Below, piece by piece: positions 48,834 through 60,783 of a stretch of DNA of 64,000 nucleotides. Both the position numbers and the translations under genes were made by a program. The stretch spans positions 56,901 to 120,900 of the forward strand of contig MU626307.1 of assembly GCA_025603075.1 (NCBI GenBank), in the 5' to 3' direction. This DNA is from Neoconidiobolus thromboides FSU 785. Taxonomy: Eukaryota > Entomophthoromycota > Entomophthoromycetes > Entomophthorales > Neoconidiobolaceae. The stretch's first letter is position 1. Each line of letters opens with the position of its first letter. The notes below the pieces were generated by a model. It was not told the origin of the DNA. It worked only from the letters and a program-made list of their open reading frames with translations, and searched no databases.

Positions 48834-49746
48834 ATTTAAAAACAAAATAAAATAAAGAACTATCTCTTTAATTTACAAAGAAACCCTAATAACTATTTAC
48901 AAAGTTAGAACTAACCAAGCGGAAATAAAATAATAATTCCAAGTTATTAATAACTCTCAGATTTTAAATAAATAATAATACTGGAAAATGGGTTTAAAGT
49001 TATGACTTCAGTATAATCGACAATCATCATCAAACAGAATTGCTAAATGGATATTTAAGTATATTTGACTGAGGGCTTTATAGCCACCTCACATCAATTT
49101 CTAAAATTGTTTTATGAGTTTCTATTTTTATTAATTCTTACCTTTTATTTCCATCTTTTAATTAATACGTCAGTTTTATGTTATATAATATAGTAGATGT
49201 CTTCTCGATATTCAGAAATTCTAATATCTGTAACCTTGTCTATTGACAAGTTATACTCTGGGATAAATCTATTGTAGTTTAACTAGTCGATGGTTTAACT
49301 TATAAAATACAAAATTTAAAATGTTTCTCTAGTGTTAGCGTTAATGCTAATTAAAGTTTTATTTATAACAATCTCTTCTTTATTAAGGACTTAAAAAAGT
49401 GGTTTGCTAGCTAAGGTTAAATTTGTAATAAATTAACTTAAAGTCCAATTACACTAGTAATTATGTTCGAAGATACTTCTCTTTTCTTGACTTTGTTTAA
49501 TAAATTCAAAGTCTTTTTTATCTTCATTTGATAAACTCCTTTCAGAATTTTCTAAACTAAGGGTAAAAAAGAGAAGCACATTTAAGCAGAGTTACGAGTG
49601 TACTGTTGGATAGTATTAAGTGTTAAAACCTGGGATCTTGCGGTGAAGCCTAAATAAAGAGTTAATTTATTCTACATGGGTTAGTTTATAAAAGCTTGGT
49701 TCGAATTTTGCCCAATTTTAATATTTAGTAAAAATTATAATTAAAC

Positions 49747-49855
49747 TAAATGGGAATGTATTTTTGTATTCAAGAATTTTACTAACAATTTTTCCACTCA
49801 AATAGCGCTTAAAAGATAGAAAAAATGCTGAAGCTAAAAAAAACATTCCCAAATA
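49747..49855 (+). mobile_element. Foldback MITE, copy 8
   Basis: Ends AAATGGGAATGT and ACATTCCCAAAT, perfect terminal inverted repeats that differ from the consensus at the same position in both ends. Confidence 0.9.
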
Positions 49856-49927
49856 CTATATTTTTTTACTTTTTTACTTTTTTGTTTAATTTAAATTAAC
49901 TTGATCTAAAAAGTTTTAGTACATTCT

Positions 49928-50034
49928 ATATGGGTATGACTTTTTTGGTTTCATTACTTTTTCTATTTTTTAAGCGCTATTTGAGTGAAAAGATCGTTAA
50001 TAAAATTCTTAAACAAAAAAATACATCCCCGTAT
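49928..50034 (-). mobile_element. Foldback MITE, copy 9
   Basis: Reverse orientation, ends ATATGGGTATG and ACATCCCCGTAT, core TTTTAAGCGCTATTTGAGTG. Confidence 0.9.
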
Positions 50035-50453
50035 TATAAAAAAATTATAGCTAATAAATATTTAAAAGAAATTATAAAAGGATAATTTTAAAGCATTAAA
50101 TAAAATAAAGATATCAGTTAGTTATTTTAAAATTTAAGGTTTTTACTTATAAATATAATAAAATTAATAACTTAACTGTTGATAATAATAAAATAGAAGT
50201 AACAAAAATTAAATGTTAAAAATTAGATATTAATATTCTTTAAATTATTAATAGCTAAATCAATAAATAAGTAAAAAGTAAGTAGTTGTAACAATGAGTA
50301 AAAATTATAGTTATATTGGTTGTATTATATATATAGTCAATTATAGTTTTAAGGCTAATTACCTCCTTTTATTTGGCTATTTATTAATTTGGTAATATAT
50401 TAATAATGTAATTATAATATTAGAATCATTTAGCTTTTGTAATTTGAAGTTTT

Positions 50454-50563
50454 TATATGGGAGTGTTTTTTTTGACTTCATTATTTCTTCCATCTTTTAA
50501 GCACTATTTAAGCGGAAAATTTGTTAGTAAAACTCTTAAACACAAAAATACATCCCCATATAC
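50454..50563 (-). mobile_element. Foldback MITE, copy 10
   Basis: Reverse orientation, ends TATATGGGAGTG and CATCCCCATATA, core TTTTAAGCACTATTTAAGCG. Confidence 0.9.
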
Positions 50564-50632
50564 TTTTTAAACCGATTTATTATAGAGTGTAAAAAAACAG
50601 GACTTCTATTAATATGGTTTTATATATTCTAA

Positions 50633-50740
50633 TACATAAAGATGTATTCTTTTATTTAAAAGTTTTACTAAGCTTTCTCACTCAAATAGCGCTTAAAAGA
50701 TGAAAAAAGTAACAAGGCCAAAAAAATACCTCCATATATA
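50633..50740 (+). mobile_element. Foldback MITE, copy 11 (decayed ends)
   Basis: Core CTCAAATAGCGCTTAAAAGA intact, but the left G-run is lost and the right end reads ACCTCCATATA. Confidence 0.8.
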
Positions 50741-50837
50741 TCAATCAAAACTATTTTAATGCAATCGTCAACCTTCAAGGCATTTATTTAACAATTTCCT
50801 AACAAATATTGATTTAATAGTATAATCTTTATTTGTT

Positions 50838-50884
50838 TATATTATATTATATTATATTATATTATATTATATTATATTATATTA
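50838..50884. repeat. ATTAT microsatellite
   Basis: About nine tandem copies of the pentamer ATTAT. Confidence 0.95.
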
Positions 50885-51055
50885 GATATTATAGCTAAAA
50901 GTACTAAAAAGTTTGGAGCCTTGAAACTTTTTAGAATCACTATAATTTATATTCTTAAAATGATATTTTATGTTTTATTTAAATAAAATAAAAGTAAACT
51001 AAAATAAACATAAAACTTTTATTAAAACACTCAAAGTGCAAATTGAATAAAATAA

Positions 51056-52140
<1,085 letters not shown>

Positions 52141-53152
52141 TTTTTATTATATTGATTCTTATCGGATTTATAATTAAAATTAAAAAGTAGGATTTTTGAT
52201 TTTATATTTTAATTTTAACCAATAATATTCGATGAAATATTCCTTAGCTTAGTTGTATGATTAGAAATATAGTCTGTTTATTATCAATACAATTTATATA
52301 CTTAGTTTAGGATAATCTAGATTTTATGGCATTGTACTTTATCTTCAATAAATAGCGTTGTTTGCTAATATTAATATATGAGGATACTATTTCCAACAAA
52401 AGTATACAATTACAATATACAAAATAACCATTGAAATTAACAAGAGGGTGATGGAAGAGCACTTTTTATCATCTAAATACTTCTATTATTCCATCTATTT
52501 GGAAAATATCTACTTGTCTTAAAAACCGTAAAATTTCATGAGTTAGAAAAATCAGGTATGATATAAGGTTTCATGAAAATATTTAATATTGTACTATGAG
52601 TAATACTGAATACATATTATATAAAAGTTACCAGAAATTCTGAAATTTTTAACTGCCATATTAATAATAAAATAATAAAGTGGTATAATAATGAAATTAA
52701 ATAGCAAACATTAGCAAATTATATCAATTACAAAGTTTGGGGTAAATGATAGAACTTATATAATAATGTTAAAATTATTTAACTACATTCTTAAACTCAG
52801 ATAATTATTATTTAATTTATTTATGATTTATTGTAATATAGTTTAAACCATTAAATAAATATTATTCAATATATTGACGGCTACATTTATCATTTGAACA
52901 TTTATTTAATATACAAATTCTCTGTTTTTAAAACATTTTAACTAAAACTGCATCTGAAATTACTTTTAAAAAAAACGGTTAGGCGCGTGGTTAAAAATAT
53001 AACCAATTAAATCAAAAGAATAAAAGAAAAGAACAACAGAAATTTCTTAAAATAATTTTAACAAGTTCATGTTTAGGATAAATAATCAATTTATTAGAAT
53101 AAAAACGGTTAGTTAAATATTATTAATACAAAAAACAGGGGAATGTACACAC
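52141..53152. other. Intergenic
   Basis: AT-rich; I see no gene, tRNA or MITE. Confidence 0.4.
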
Positions 53153-53497
53153 TTAAAGGACGATAGCTTGAGGATTATTATTTTCACTTTTACCAGAAGA
53201 TTTGAAAATAGATTTAAATACTTTCGCTATAGGATTTGATTTTTTATATGGCACTAGTTTAGAAATTTCTTTAACGGATTGATCTAGATCGCCATATAAT
53301 TCAATACTTCTTTCCCTTTCCAAAGGTATAGTTATGTTTGGTTGGTAACTACGAAATAAGACTTGATCACTGAAGGATACACTCTTTAAAGATTTGTCAC
53401 TATCATCTGAGGTAACACTCATTCTTCTTTGAGAGCTGAAATCAGCCTCTTTATCTTCATATATAACATTGATTTCGATTTGTGCTGGATTATTCAT
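53153..53497 (-). CDS. Small protein with RVxF-type PP1-docking motif, paralogue A
   Basis: Single exon, 114 residues. The centre reads KSVSFSDQVLFRSYQ: an RVxF-type element (KSVSF) followed at the right spacing by two hydrophobics and an Arg, the layout used by GADD34-like protein phosphatase 1 regulators. Then comes a helix ending in SKLVPYKK and a basic Lys/Ser segment (AKVFKSIFKSSGK). The gene at 60550-60783 encodes a clear paralogue (KRVSFHEQVEFRSYQ ... VELIPYKKK ... KRIAKLVKS). No family recognised; PP1 binding is inferred from the motif only. Confidence 0.7.
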   Translation of the reverse strand: MNNPAQIEINVIYEDKEADFSSQRRMSVTSDDSDKSLKSVSFSDQVLFRSYQPNITIPLERERSIELYGDLDQSVKEISKLVPYKKSNPIAKVFKSIFKSSGKSENNNPQAIVL

Positions 53498-55014
53498 TTA
53501 AAAGCTTTAAAAATTATAAAGATTACAATTGGCTTTCCTCTCCTTTTTATATTGTTGATCGTTAGCTCCTAGCTTTTGATTGGTTGAAAATAGCTTAGTC
53601 ATCTTTAGTTTCAGTTACTTTTTTTCTTTTTATGATGAAACGTTCAAGTGACTATTTTTAGCTTAAGCTTATATAAGTAATTTGAAATTATTTTTAGATT
53701 TTAATAGTTTATACAAAGAGAAAGGGTCTACAAACGAAGTAAATGGTTATATTCCATATCAAACCAGCTCTTGCTTACGGAGATATGCTATTTTACGAAA
53801 GATAAAGTATTAATAGGTTTCACCCTTAAACTTATAGTTTCGAATGATATCACTTTATTATGAATTTGAAAAGTAATAATTTATAATCAAAGTTAAAATA
53901 TTTCTAATTTGCTAATGCTTCCTAAAGCCGACCAATAAAGGGCTTGAAAATTCAGGACCGACAAAGTATGTGGTTAAAGTAATTCATCAAATTCCGAAAA
54001 AGTGAGTCATTGGAAATAAATTAAATTATCAGTTAATCTTTCTTATTATAAAAGCTCTCCAAGTTTCTGGATAAAAATATGAAGCGGTTAACGGTAAAAT
54101 ACAAAAATAAATTTGAAACTCTATTTTTGATATTTTTTGTATATTTCCATTATTAATCATATTTAATAGTTATAGATACCGCAGCATAAAAATATTAAAT
54201 ATAAACTTTTAAAAATAGTTAGTCAGAATTTATTCTCAGCATTATAATAGCTAATCTAATATCAATTTAAAATATACTATTTTTTTGTTTGACATTGTTG
54301 ATTGTGTTGCTTATCGTATGTTTTACCCTGATGTAATCCCCTTAATTTGCAGGAAAAAATTACCAGTGGCCATTTAAAAAATAAGTATGAGATTATTAAT
54401 TTTCATATTTATAAAATAACATAACAATTTAAAATGCTATTATCTAATAATACAGTTTTAGATAAAGACAAAAGTATAATATAAATTATAAGGATGTTAA
54501 AACTATTTAATTATAAATGGAATGCAACAAAATTAATTTACTAAATTTAAACTAATGATAAAAATCAAAAAGCTCCTATTTTAAAGCATTTAGATTGAGA
54601 AGAGTTTTATATTATTCATAATAAAGTATTTAAGTTGTAAATCGCATATAATTATGTAGTAGTTAGTTTAACTTTGTTAGTTGTTCCAGAACTTTCTTTG
54701 TTTTAATTTATTGAGCCATGAATTGAACTTATTTAAGGGTAGTACCAAGGCTTAGAATAAAGCTATCAAGATATAAATACTCAGTAATGAAATGCTAATA
54801 ATTAGTCAAATGCCATCACTTTTAAGGTTTGATTATTTACAAAAGGTTAAATCGCGGCCCTTAATTAAACAGAGTTTAGTTTATCTTTAAAAATAATATC
54901 CGATTTTCATCTAAAATTAAAATTAAAGACAAACTAGCATTTACATTCATAATCTGGAGTTAAAAAATTTTCAGTAAAATAAATATAGAATTGCAATGAA
55001 GTATACAACTAAAA
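53498..55014. other. Intergenic
   Basis: AT-rich; one ATTGGTTG motif just upstream of paralogue A. No gene seen. Confidence 0.4.
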
Positions 55015-55087
55015 GCCTGATTAGCTCAGTCGGTAGAGCATGAGACTTTTAATCTCAGGGTCATGGGTTCGAGCCCCATATCAGGCT
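55015..55087 (+). tRNA. tRNA-Lys(UUU)
   Basis: 73-nt cloverleaf: acceptor GCCTGAT/ATCAGGC, discriminator T, anticodon loop CTTTTAA, T-loop TTCGAGC. No intron. Its last base directly abuts the next tRNA. Confidence 0.97.
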
Positions 55088-55158
55088 GCGTACATAGTAT
55101 AGAGGTAGAATACTTCTCTTCCAAAGAAGTGGCCTGGGTTCGATTCCCAGTGTACGCA
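55088..55158 (+). tRNA. tRNA-Gly(UCC)
   Basis: 71-nt cloverleaf: acceptor GCGTACA/TGTACGC, discriminator A, anticodon stem CTTCT/AGAAG around CTTCCAA, T-loop TTCGATT. Starts at the base after the tRNA-Lys discriminator, so there is no spacer or T-run between the two genes. Confidence 0.97.
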
Positions 55159-55208
55159 TTATCATTTTTATTGTTTTTAATACAAATAAACCTTTCAAAA
55201 TTAACAAA

Positions 55209-55308
55209 TATATGGGGATGTATTTAAGAATTTTACTAACAATCTTTCCACTTAAACAGCACTTAAAAAATACAAAAGTAATGAAATCAAAAAAAAACAT
55301 TCTCATAT
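55209..55308 (+). mobile_element. Foldback MITE, copy 12
   Basis: Ends ATATGGGGATGT and ACATTCTCATAT; a short deletion in the left T-rich stretch. Confidence 0.88.
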
Positions 55309-55397
55309 TGTTATCATTAGTATGAGAATTTTTAGCAGTCTGTCCTTTAAAACTACTTTTTGACTTTCTAATGCTTTATCTATTATTTAATATTATC

Positions 55398-55509
55398 ATA
55401 TGGGGATATATTTTTCGTTTAAGAATTTACTAAGAATTTTACTAAGAATTTTTCTACTCAAATAGCGCTTAAAAAATGGAAGTAATGAAACTAAAAAACA
55501 TCCCCATAT
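55398..55509 (+). mobile_element. Foldback MITE, copy 13
   Basis: Ends ATATGGGGATAT and CATCCCCATAT; carries a small internal duplication (ACTAAGAATTT repeated). Confidence 0.9.
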
Positions 55510-56218
55510 CTTATTAATAAAGTTAACAAAATACGGATATTCTAATTCAATTGTTCAATTTATTAGCTAATTTGATTAAAAATTATTAAAACTGTTTTGA
55601 AAATTAATCAACACATGAACAGAAAAAACAAAACTTAAACTTAAAATATTACTTTTTAAATACTACAAGATAGATAATATCTTATATCAAATTTATAATG
55701 CATAATTTTACATAGGTGTATTTTTTTACTTTTAAATATAAACTGTTTTTTTAATCTTTTTTACATAGGTATTTAATAAAAGCACTCTACTTTAACTTAT
55801 CCTACTTCAAATTAAAAATTAAAAATAGTGCAATTATTTTCAATTTTTATAGAAACCACGTAATCTTGTTTAGGCAACAATTAATATTAACATTATTGAA
55901 GAATTTATCTGGACATCAGGCTTTTTGCCTTCAAATAAAGAAGGCAGATAACCGTTAACCAAATACTTCACTTCTTTTTAGTGATTTTGTCAATAAACCA
56001 GTTGAGGATTGTCTTTTCAAACATTTTAGGAAAATTTGCAATACTTTTAAAAAAGTACTAAAACTCTCAAAATAGTGTATGCTTCATTTTTTATAGTTAC
56101 TCTAAAATGAGATCAGATTTAACACTAGGTCACTATATAAACAAAATTACTATTTGTAAATTGAAAAATCTATCTAGAAAACAATGTCAGGACCTTCACA
56201 AAAAGGAAATATAGATCA

Positions 56219-56300
56219 CGACACCCACAGGATTCGAACCTGCGCTCCCAAAGGGAAAAGCCTTAGCAGGGCTCCGCGTTAACCACTCCGCCAAGGTGCC
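56219..56300 (-). tRNA. tRNA-Ser(GCU)
   Basis: 82-nt class II tRNA on the minus strand: long variable arm, anticodon loop CTGCTAA, discriminator G, T-loop TTCGAAT. Identical to 58619-58700 in the other orientation. Confidence 0.97.
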
Positions 56301-56474
56301 TTACGTATGTATTTGAGATTTTGAAATATAATTGTACTCAGAGCACTAATTGGCTTTAAAAACTTGGAAATTTTCAACCAATAAAACGTTGCTAAATTGA
56401 AGTAGGTCGAAAATTTGAAGTACCAAAATAGGCATCCAAAAACAAAATCATTTTTAAGTAAAATAAAAATAAGA

Positions 56475-58432
56475 ATGGAGGGACAAGCCGTTTATGCTAC
56501 CGATGAATATGGGAGACCTTTTATCATTGTTCGTGAACAACAAAAAAAGAATCGTTTGAATGGGATTGAAGCTCAAAAGGTAATATACTTATTTTTATAC
56601 TATTTAATGAATTTTCAAAGCAATGCTGTATAATTGATACTAAAATCCGATTTTAACACGTCTATTTCTTTAGTCTCATATTTTAGCTGCTAAAACAGTA
56701 GCTAGTATGATCAAAACTAGTTTAGGTCCTAGAGGTACTAATCTTATAAGCTCTTTTATTCTATATTAAAATATTTGAATAGGTTTAGATAAAATTATGA
56801 TATCCCCCGATGGTGATATTACAATTACAAATGATGGAGCTACCATTTTAGGACAAATGCAAGTTGAGCACCAAATTGCCAAGTTATTAGTACAATTGTC
56901 TAAATCTCAAGATGATGAAATTGGTGATGGTACTACTGGTGTTGTTGGTAAATTTATATTACATTGATTTAAATTTATTTTTAAAATATCTTTGATTTAT
57001 AGTCTTAGCAGGAGCTTTATTAGAGCAAACTGAAGAGCTTTTAAATAAAGGAATTCATCCTATCCGTATTGCTGACGGTTTCGAAAGAGCTTGTAAGATA
57101 GCTATTGAGCATTTAGACCAAGTTTCAGATGAGATTAAATTTGACAAACAAGATACTAGTAACTTGTTTAAAACCGCAAAAACTTCTCTTGGTTCAAAAA
57201 TGTACACATTACTTTTTATTTAAAATGTTTTACTAACCTTAATTTAGTGTATCTAAATGTCATGATCAATTCGCTCAAATGGCTGTTGATGCTGTATTAT
57301 CTGTCGCTGATTTGGATCGTAAGGATGTAGATTTTGAGCTTATTAAAATGGAAGGCAAAGTTGGAGGTTCTTTAGCAGATTCATTAATAGTAAACGGTGT
57401 GATAGTAGACAAAGATTTCAGTCATCCAGGTATGCCAAAAGAAATCGACGATGCCAAAATCGCTGTATTAACTTGCGCCTTTGAGCCCCCACGTCCAAAG
57501 ACTAAACATAAGTTAGATATTGAATCAGTGGAAGAATATCATAACTTACAAAAATATGAAAAAGAAAAGTTTTTACAAATGATCCAACAAGTCAAAGATT
57601 CCGGAGCTAGTTTAGTCATTTGCCAATGGGGTTTTGATGATGAAGCTAATCATTTATTATTACAAAACAATTTACCTGCTGTCCGTTGGGTTGGTGGTCC
57701 AGAAATCGAACTTATTGCCATTGCTACCAATGGTCGTATTGTTCCTCGATTTGAAGACCTTAGCCCAGAAAAGTTGGGTTATGCTGGAAAAGTTCGTGAA
57801 CTCTCTTTTGGTACTACTAAAGAAAGAATGCTTATCATTGAAGAATGTGCCAACTCTAGAGCAGTAACCATCTTTGTTCGTGGTGGAAACAAGATGATTG
57901 TAGATGAAGCTAAACGTTCCCTTCATGATGCCATTTGTGTAGTACGTAACTTAGTTAAAGATAACCGTGTTGTATATGGTGGTGGTGCAGCCGAAATTGC
58001 TTGCTCACTTAAAGTATCTAAAGAAGCTGATCAGGTATTTTATTTTTTAAACAAAGGGAGAATTAAGTTTATCATTTTAATAGATCCCTACCGTTGAGCA
58101 ATATGCTATGCGTGCCTTTGCTAGTGCTTTAGATCAAGTACCAATAACCTTAGCAGAAAACTCAGGATTGTCACCTATCGAGACTTTAGCTGAGATTAAA
58201 TCTCAACAAGTGAAGCTCAATAATCCATTCTTAGGAGTTGATTGTTTGAACAAAGGTTCTATAGGTATATATTTTATTGTATTAGCGTTTCTGTACTTAT
58301 GATTTTTTAGATATGAAAGAACAATTTGTATTTGATCCTTTAATCTCCAAACGTCAACAATTTTTATTAGCTACACAATTAGTTAAAATGATTTTAAAGA
58401 TTGATGATGTTATCATTCACTCTAAAGAATAG
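56475..58432 (+). CDS. CCT5: TRiC/CCT chaperonin subunit epsilon
   Basis: Subunit of the cytosolic chaperonin folding actin and tubulin. Exons 56475-56579, 56674-56734, 56783-56947, 57003-57201, 57248-58034, 58084-58264, 58311-58432; 539 residues. Group II blocks: [41 protein letters not shown] (ATP-site Asp), and [14 protein letters not shown]. The [10 protein letters not shown]-like [13 protein letters not shown] start and the KNRLNGIEA segment identify epsilon rather than other subunits. All phases agree. Confidence 0.97.
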
Positions 58433-58618
58433 ATTTAAAATAAACATTTTTAATAAAAGAAAATGATCAAATTCCTATTTGTTTTTAATTAAAATTTAAT
58501 TTATTGAAATAAATTTATAAGCTGTTAAAAGTAAATATAAACTATTGTTAATATAAATAAAATTAAAATTAATGCAGTTTGAGCCAATATAAATATACCA
58601 GTAGATTTCTAAATTCAT

Positions 58619-58700
58619 GGCACCTTGGCGGAGTGGTTAACGCGGAGCCCTGCTAAGGCTTTTCCCTTTGGGAGCGCAGGTTCGAATCCTGTGGGTGTCG
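58619..58700 (+). tRNA. tRNA-Ser(GCU)
   Basis: Identical to the minus-strand gene at 56219-56300; 186 bp after the CCT5 stop. Confidence 0.97.
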
Positions 58701-58908
58701 TAAAATATTTTTTTTCAGTTCATGTTCTAATTACCTATCTTTTTAACAGATTATAAAGTACAGTATTTAAAAATTATTTAAGAAAAAACTAAGTATACTT
58801 CAAAAAACTTATAAAAATTAAACTTTATACTTTACTTATATGAACAAAAAATAAAGATAATAAAAAAATGAAATACTCCAGTAATAGATTAAATAGTAAA
58901 ATTAAAAA

Positions 58909-59616
58909 TTAAAAAGACTCTCCCATACATTCTGCAACAGTAGTTAATCTATACCCTTTTTCTCGAACAACTTTAATAAGCTGCGAAACTACAGCAATAG
59001 TGTTAGGTTGAATATCATGTTGAAGCGAAATGTAAGCCCCAGAAGTGGATTCACTTTGGATTCCATCTCTATACGAGCCAATAATTTCTCTAGGTGATTT
59101 TCCAGTCCAATCCAGAGTATCCAAATTCCAATCAATTACTCGATATCCTTGGTCAAATAATTTGCCCAAGACTCTATCATCACACTCTCCATAAGGACAA
59201 CGGAAATAGTTTACTCTTTTACCAATTCGACGAAAGATAGCATCGCTTGTTTTACTTATTTCATTGCTCAACTGCTCATCAGTCAAAGTATTCAAATGTG
59301 GATGTGTATAAGAATGTGATGCAACTTGATGGCCCTCTCTTGCAACTTCTTGTAAAATCGATCCATATTCTTCTTTATCAACCATTTCTCCTACTACAAA
59401 AAAGGTGGCTTTGGTGTCCATACGCCGTAAAATTTTTAACAATTGGCGAGTGTAGGCATAAGGCCCATCATCAAAGGTCATAGCAAAGGTTCCTGGTATT
59501 AAACATTCGTATGTTTTTACACCGGCAGCTATGGCCCGTCGGCTCAGCTGTTTTATCTCATCGCATGCCATGCCAGTAACTAATAAGCTAGTCATTAATA
59601 AAAAATTCCAATTCAT
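58909..59616 (-). CDS. Secreted polysaccharide (chitin) deacetylase, NodB fold
   Basis: Single exon, 235 residues. Signal peptide MNWNFLLMTSLLVTGMA, then a NodB domain: motif 1 MTFDDGPY (base Asp and metal Asp), motif 2 SHSYTHPHL (two metal His), motif 3 RCPYG, motif 4 DWNLDTLDW, motif 5 ISLQHDI. All catalytic residues are present, so the enzyme should be active, most likely on chitin or chitin oligomers in the wall, making chitosan. Carbohydrate esterase family 4. No chitin-binding module or GPI signal. The frame extends upstream of the chosen ATG but without another ATG. Confidence 0.93.
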   Translation of the reverse strand: MNWNFLLMTSLLVTGMACDEIKQLSRRAIAAGVKTYECLIPGTFAMTFDDGPYAYTRQLLKILRRMDTKATFFVVGEMVDKEEYGSILQEVAREGHQVASHSYTHPHLNTLTDEQLSNEISKTSDAIFRRIGKRVNYFRCPYGECDDRVLGKLFDQGYRVIDWNLDTLDWTGKSPREIIGSYRDGIQSESTSGAYISLQHDIQPNTIAVVSQLIKVVREKGYRLTTVAECMGESF

Positions 59617-60549
59617 CTTTTTTAATGTATTATAATGAATAATAAAATTAAAGTTAAAAAATATATACAAGATAATAAGATAGATTTATGAGTATTTATA
59701 TATTGAAATTTGAATATTAAAATTTATTAATAATAATAGTAATATACCATGAAATCTAATACATTTGATAAGCATGATATTAATTTCAATTCTTTTGTAA
59801 CGGTAAATTAGTCCTTACGGTTATAGCCATCTTATATTTAACAAAAAACTTAATAAATTTCCGTTATTACTTTTTCCTCTTTTCTATTTTAGCTTTTTCA
59901 CTACTTTACTTCATTTTAAATACTGGTCGTTAGAGTTTATAAGTTAGCTACTAATTCATCTCATTTTTCAGTTTGGAATTTAATCCACTTATCTCATGTT
60001 TATTCTTCCTTAGAGTTTTACTGCATTTTTTTTTTAACAGCATTTTAAAAACTATTAGACTAATAGGTTTTAATAAAGACTTGTCTTGGCATTAGTTATC
60101 ACTTGCTATTTAAACATTAATTATAGAAATTAATATTCAGTAGTAACGAGTTTTTGTTTTAGTTTATTTAATGAAGTTTATCTTCTTTTATATATCTAAA
60201 TATAAAATTAAGTACTTTAAATTTGCTATACCTTTTATAATTTTACGTTAGGCTAGTAATTAGAATTTAATTAAAAGGTGTAATTAAGTCAGTTAAAAAG
60301 ACTAATTGTAGTATGATTTTTTTCGTTAATTAAATTGTTCAATTTAATTACTATTTATATTTATAATAAAACTATAATTTCTTAACAAAATTTTATTCAT
60401 AATATGCTCATTTTTACATAAAAATGGAATAGTAATTGAAACAGATAGATAGTAGGATAAATAAAACAACTACAATGAAAATGGAAATATTGAAGCAAAA
60501 CAAACAGTTCGTCTCTTTTTTGAATTGGTATACCAATACTTGTATAATG
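59617..60549. other. Intergenic
   Basis: AT-rich DNA between two minus-strand genes; nothing further seen. Confidence 0.4.
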
Positions 60550-60783
60550 TTATATATCCATCTTATTTATAGTAACGCCCTTTCTACTTTTAACTAACTT
60601 GGCTATTCTTTTATAAAATTGAGTTTTCTTTTTATACGGTATTAACTCAACCAATTCATTTAATCCTAACTCTAGCTTTGCTTTGATATCGATCTTAGGC
60701 TCATCGGTGATAGGGTGTAGTAAGTAACTTTGATAACTTCGAAATTCCACTTGCTCGTGAAAAGAAACTCTCTTTTCACTCAT
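60550..60783 (-). CDS. Small protein with RVxF-type PP1-docking motif, paralogue B
   Basis: Single exon, 77 residues. Starts MSEKRVSFHEQVEFRSYQ, i.e. an RVxF element (KRVSF) almost at the N-terminus, followed by two hydrophobics and Arg as in GADD34-type PP1 regulators. The rest aligns with paralogue A at 53153-53497: a short helix ending VELIPYKKK, then a basic region KRIAKLVKSRKG. It lacks the 35-residue N-terminal extension of A. Conservation of the motif while flanks differ suggests the docking segment is the functional core. Confidence 0.7.
   Translation of the reverse strand: MSEKRVSFHEQVEFRSYQSYLLHPITDEPKIDIKAKLELGLNELVELIPYKKKTQFYKRIAKLVKSRKGVTINKMDI

Larger units (their letters stand above)
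48834..51055. other. MITE-rich intergenic region
   Basis: Four MITE copies and an ATTAT microsatellite. No gene seen. Confidence 0.5.
55159..56218. other. Intergenic with two MITEs
   Basis: MITE copies 12 and 13 lie 50 and 240 bp downstream of the tRNA pair; the rest is featureless AT-rich DNA. Confidence 0.45.

Noticed and set aside
50838-50884. Tandem repeat as a centromere or telomere element
   Set aside because: It is a single 47-bp ATTAT microsatellite, too short and isolated.
55061-55306. Possible small protein on the minus strand
   Set aside because: It runs antisense through the tRNA-Gly gene and a MITE.
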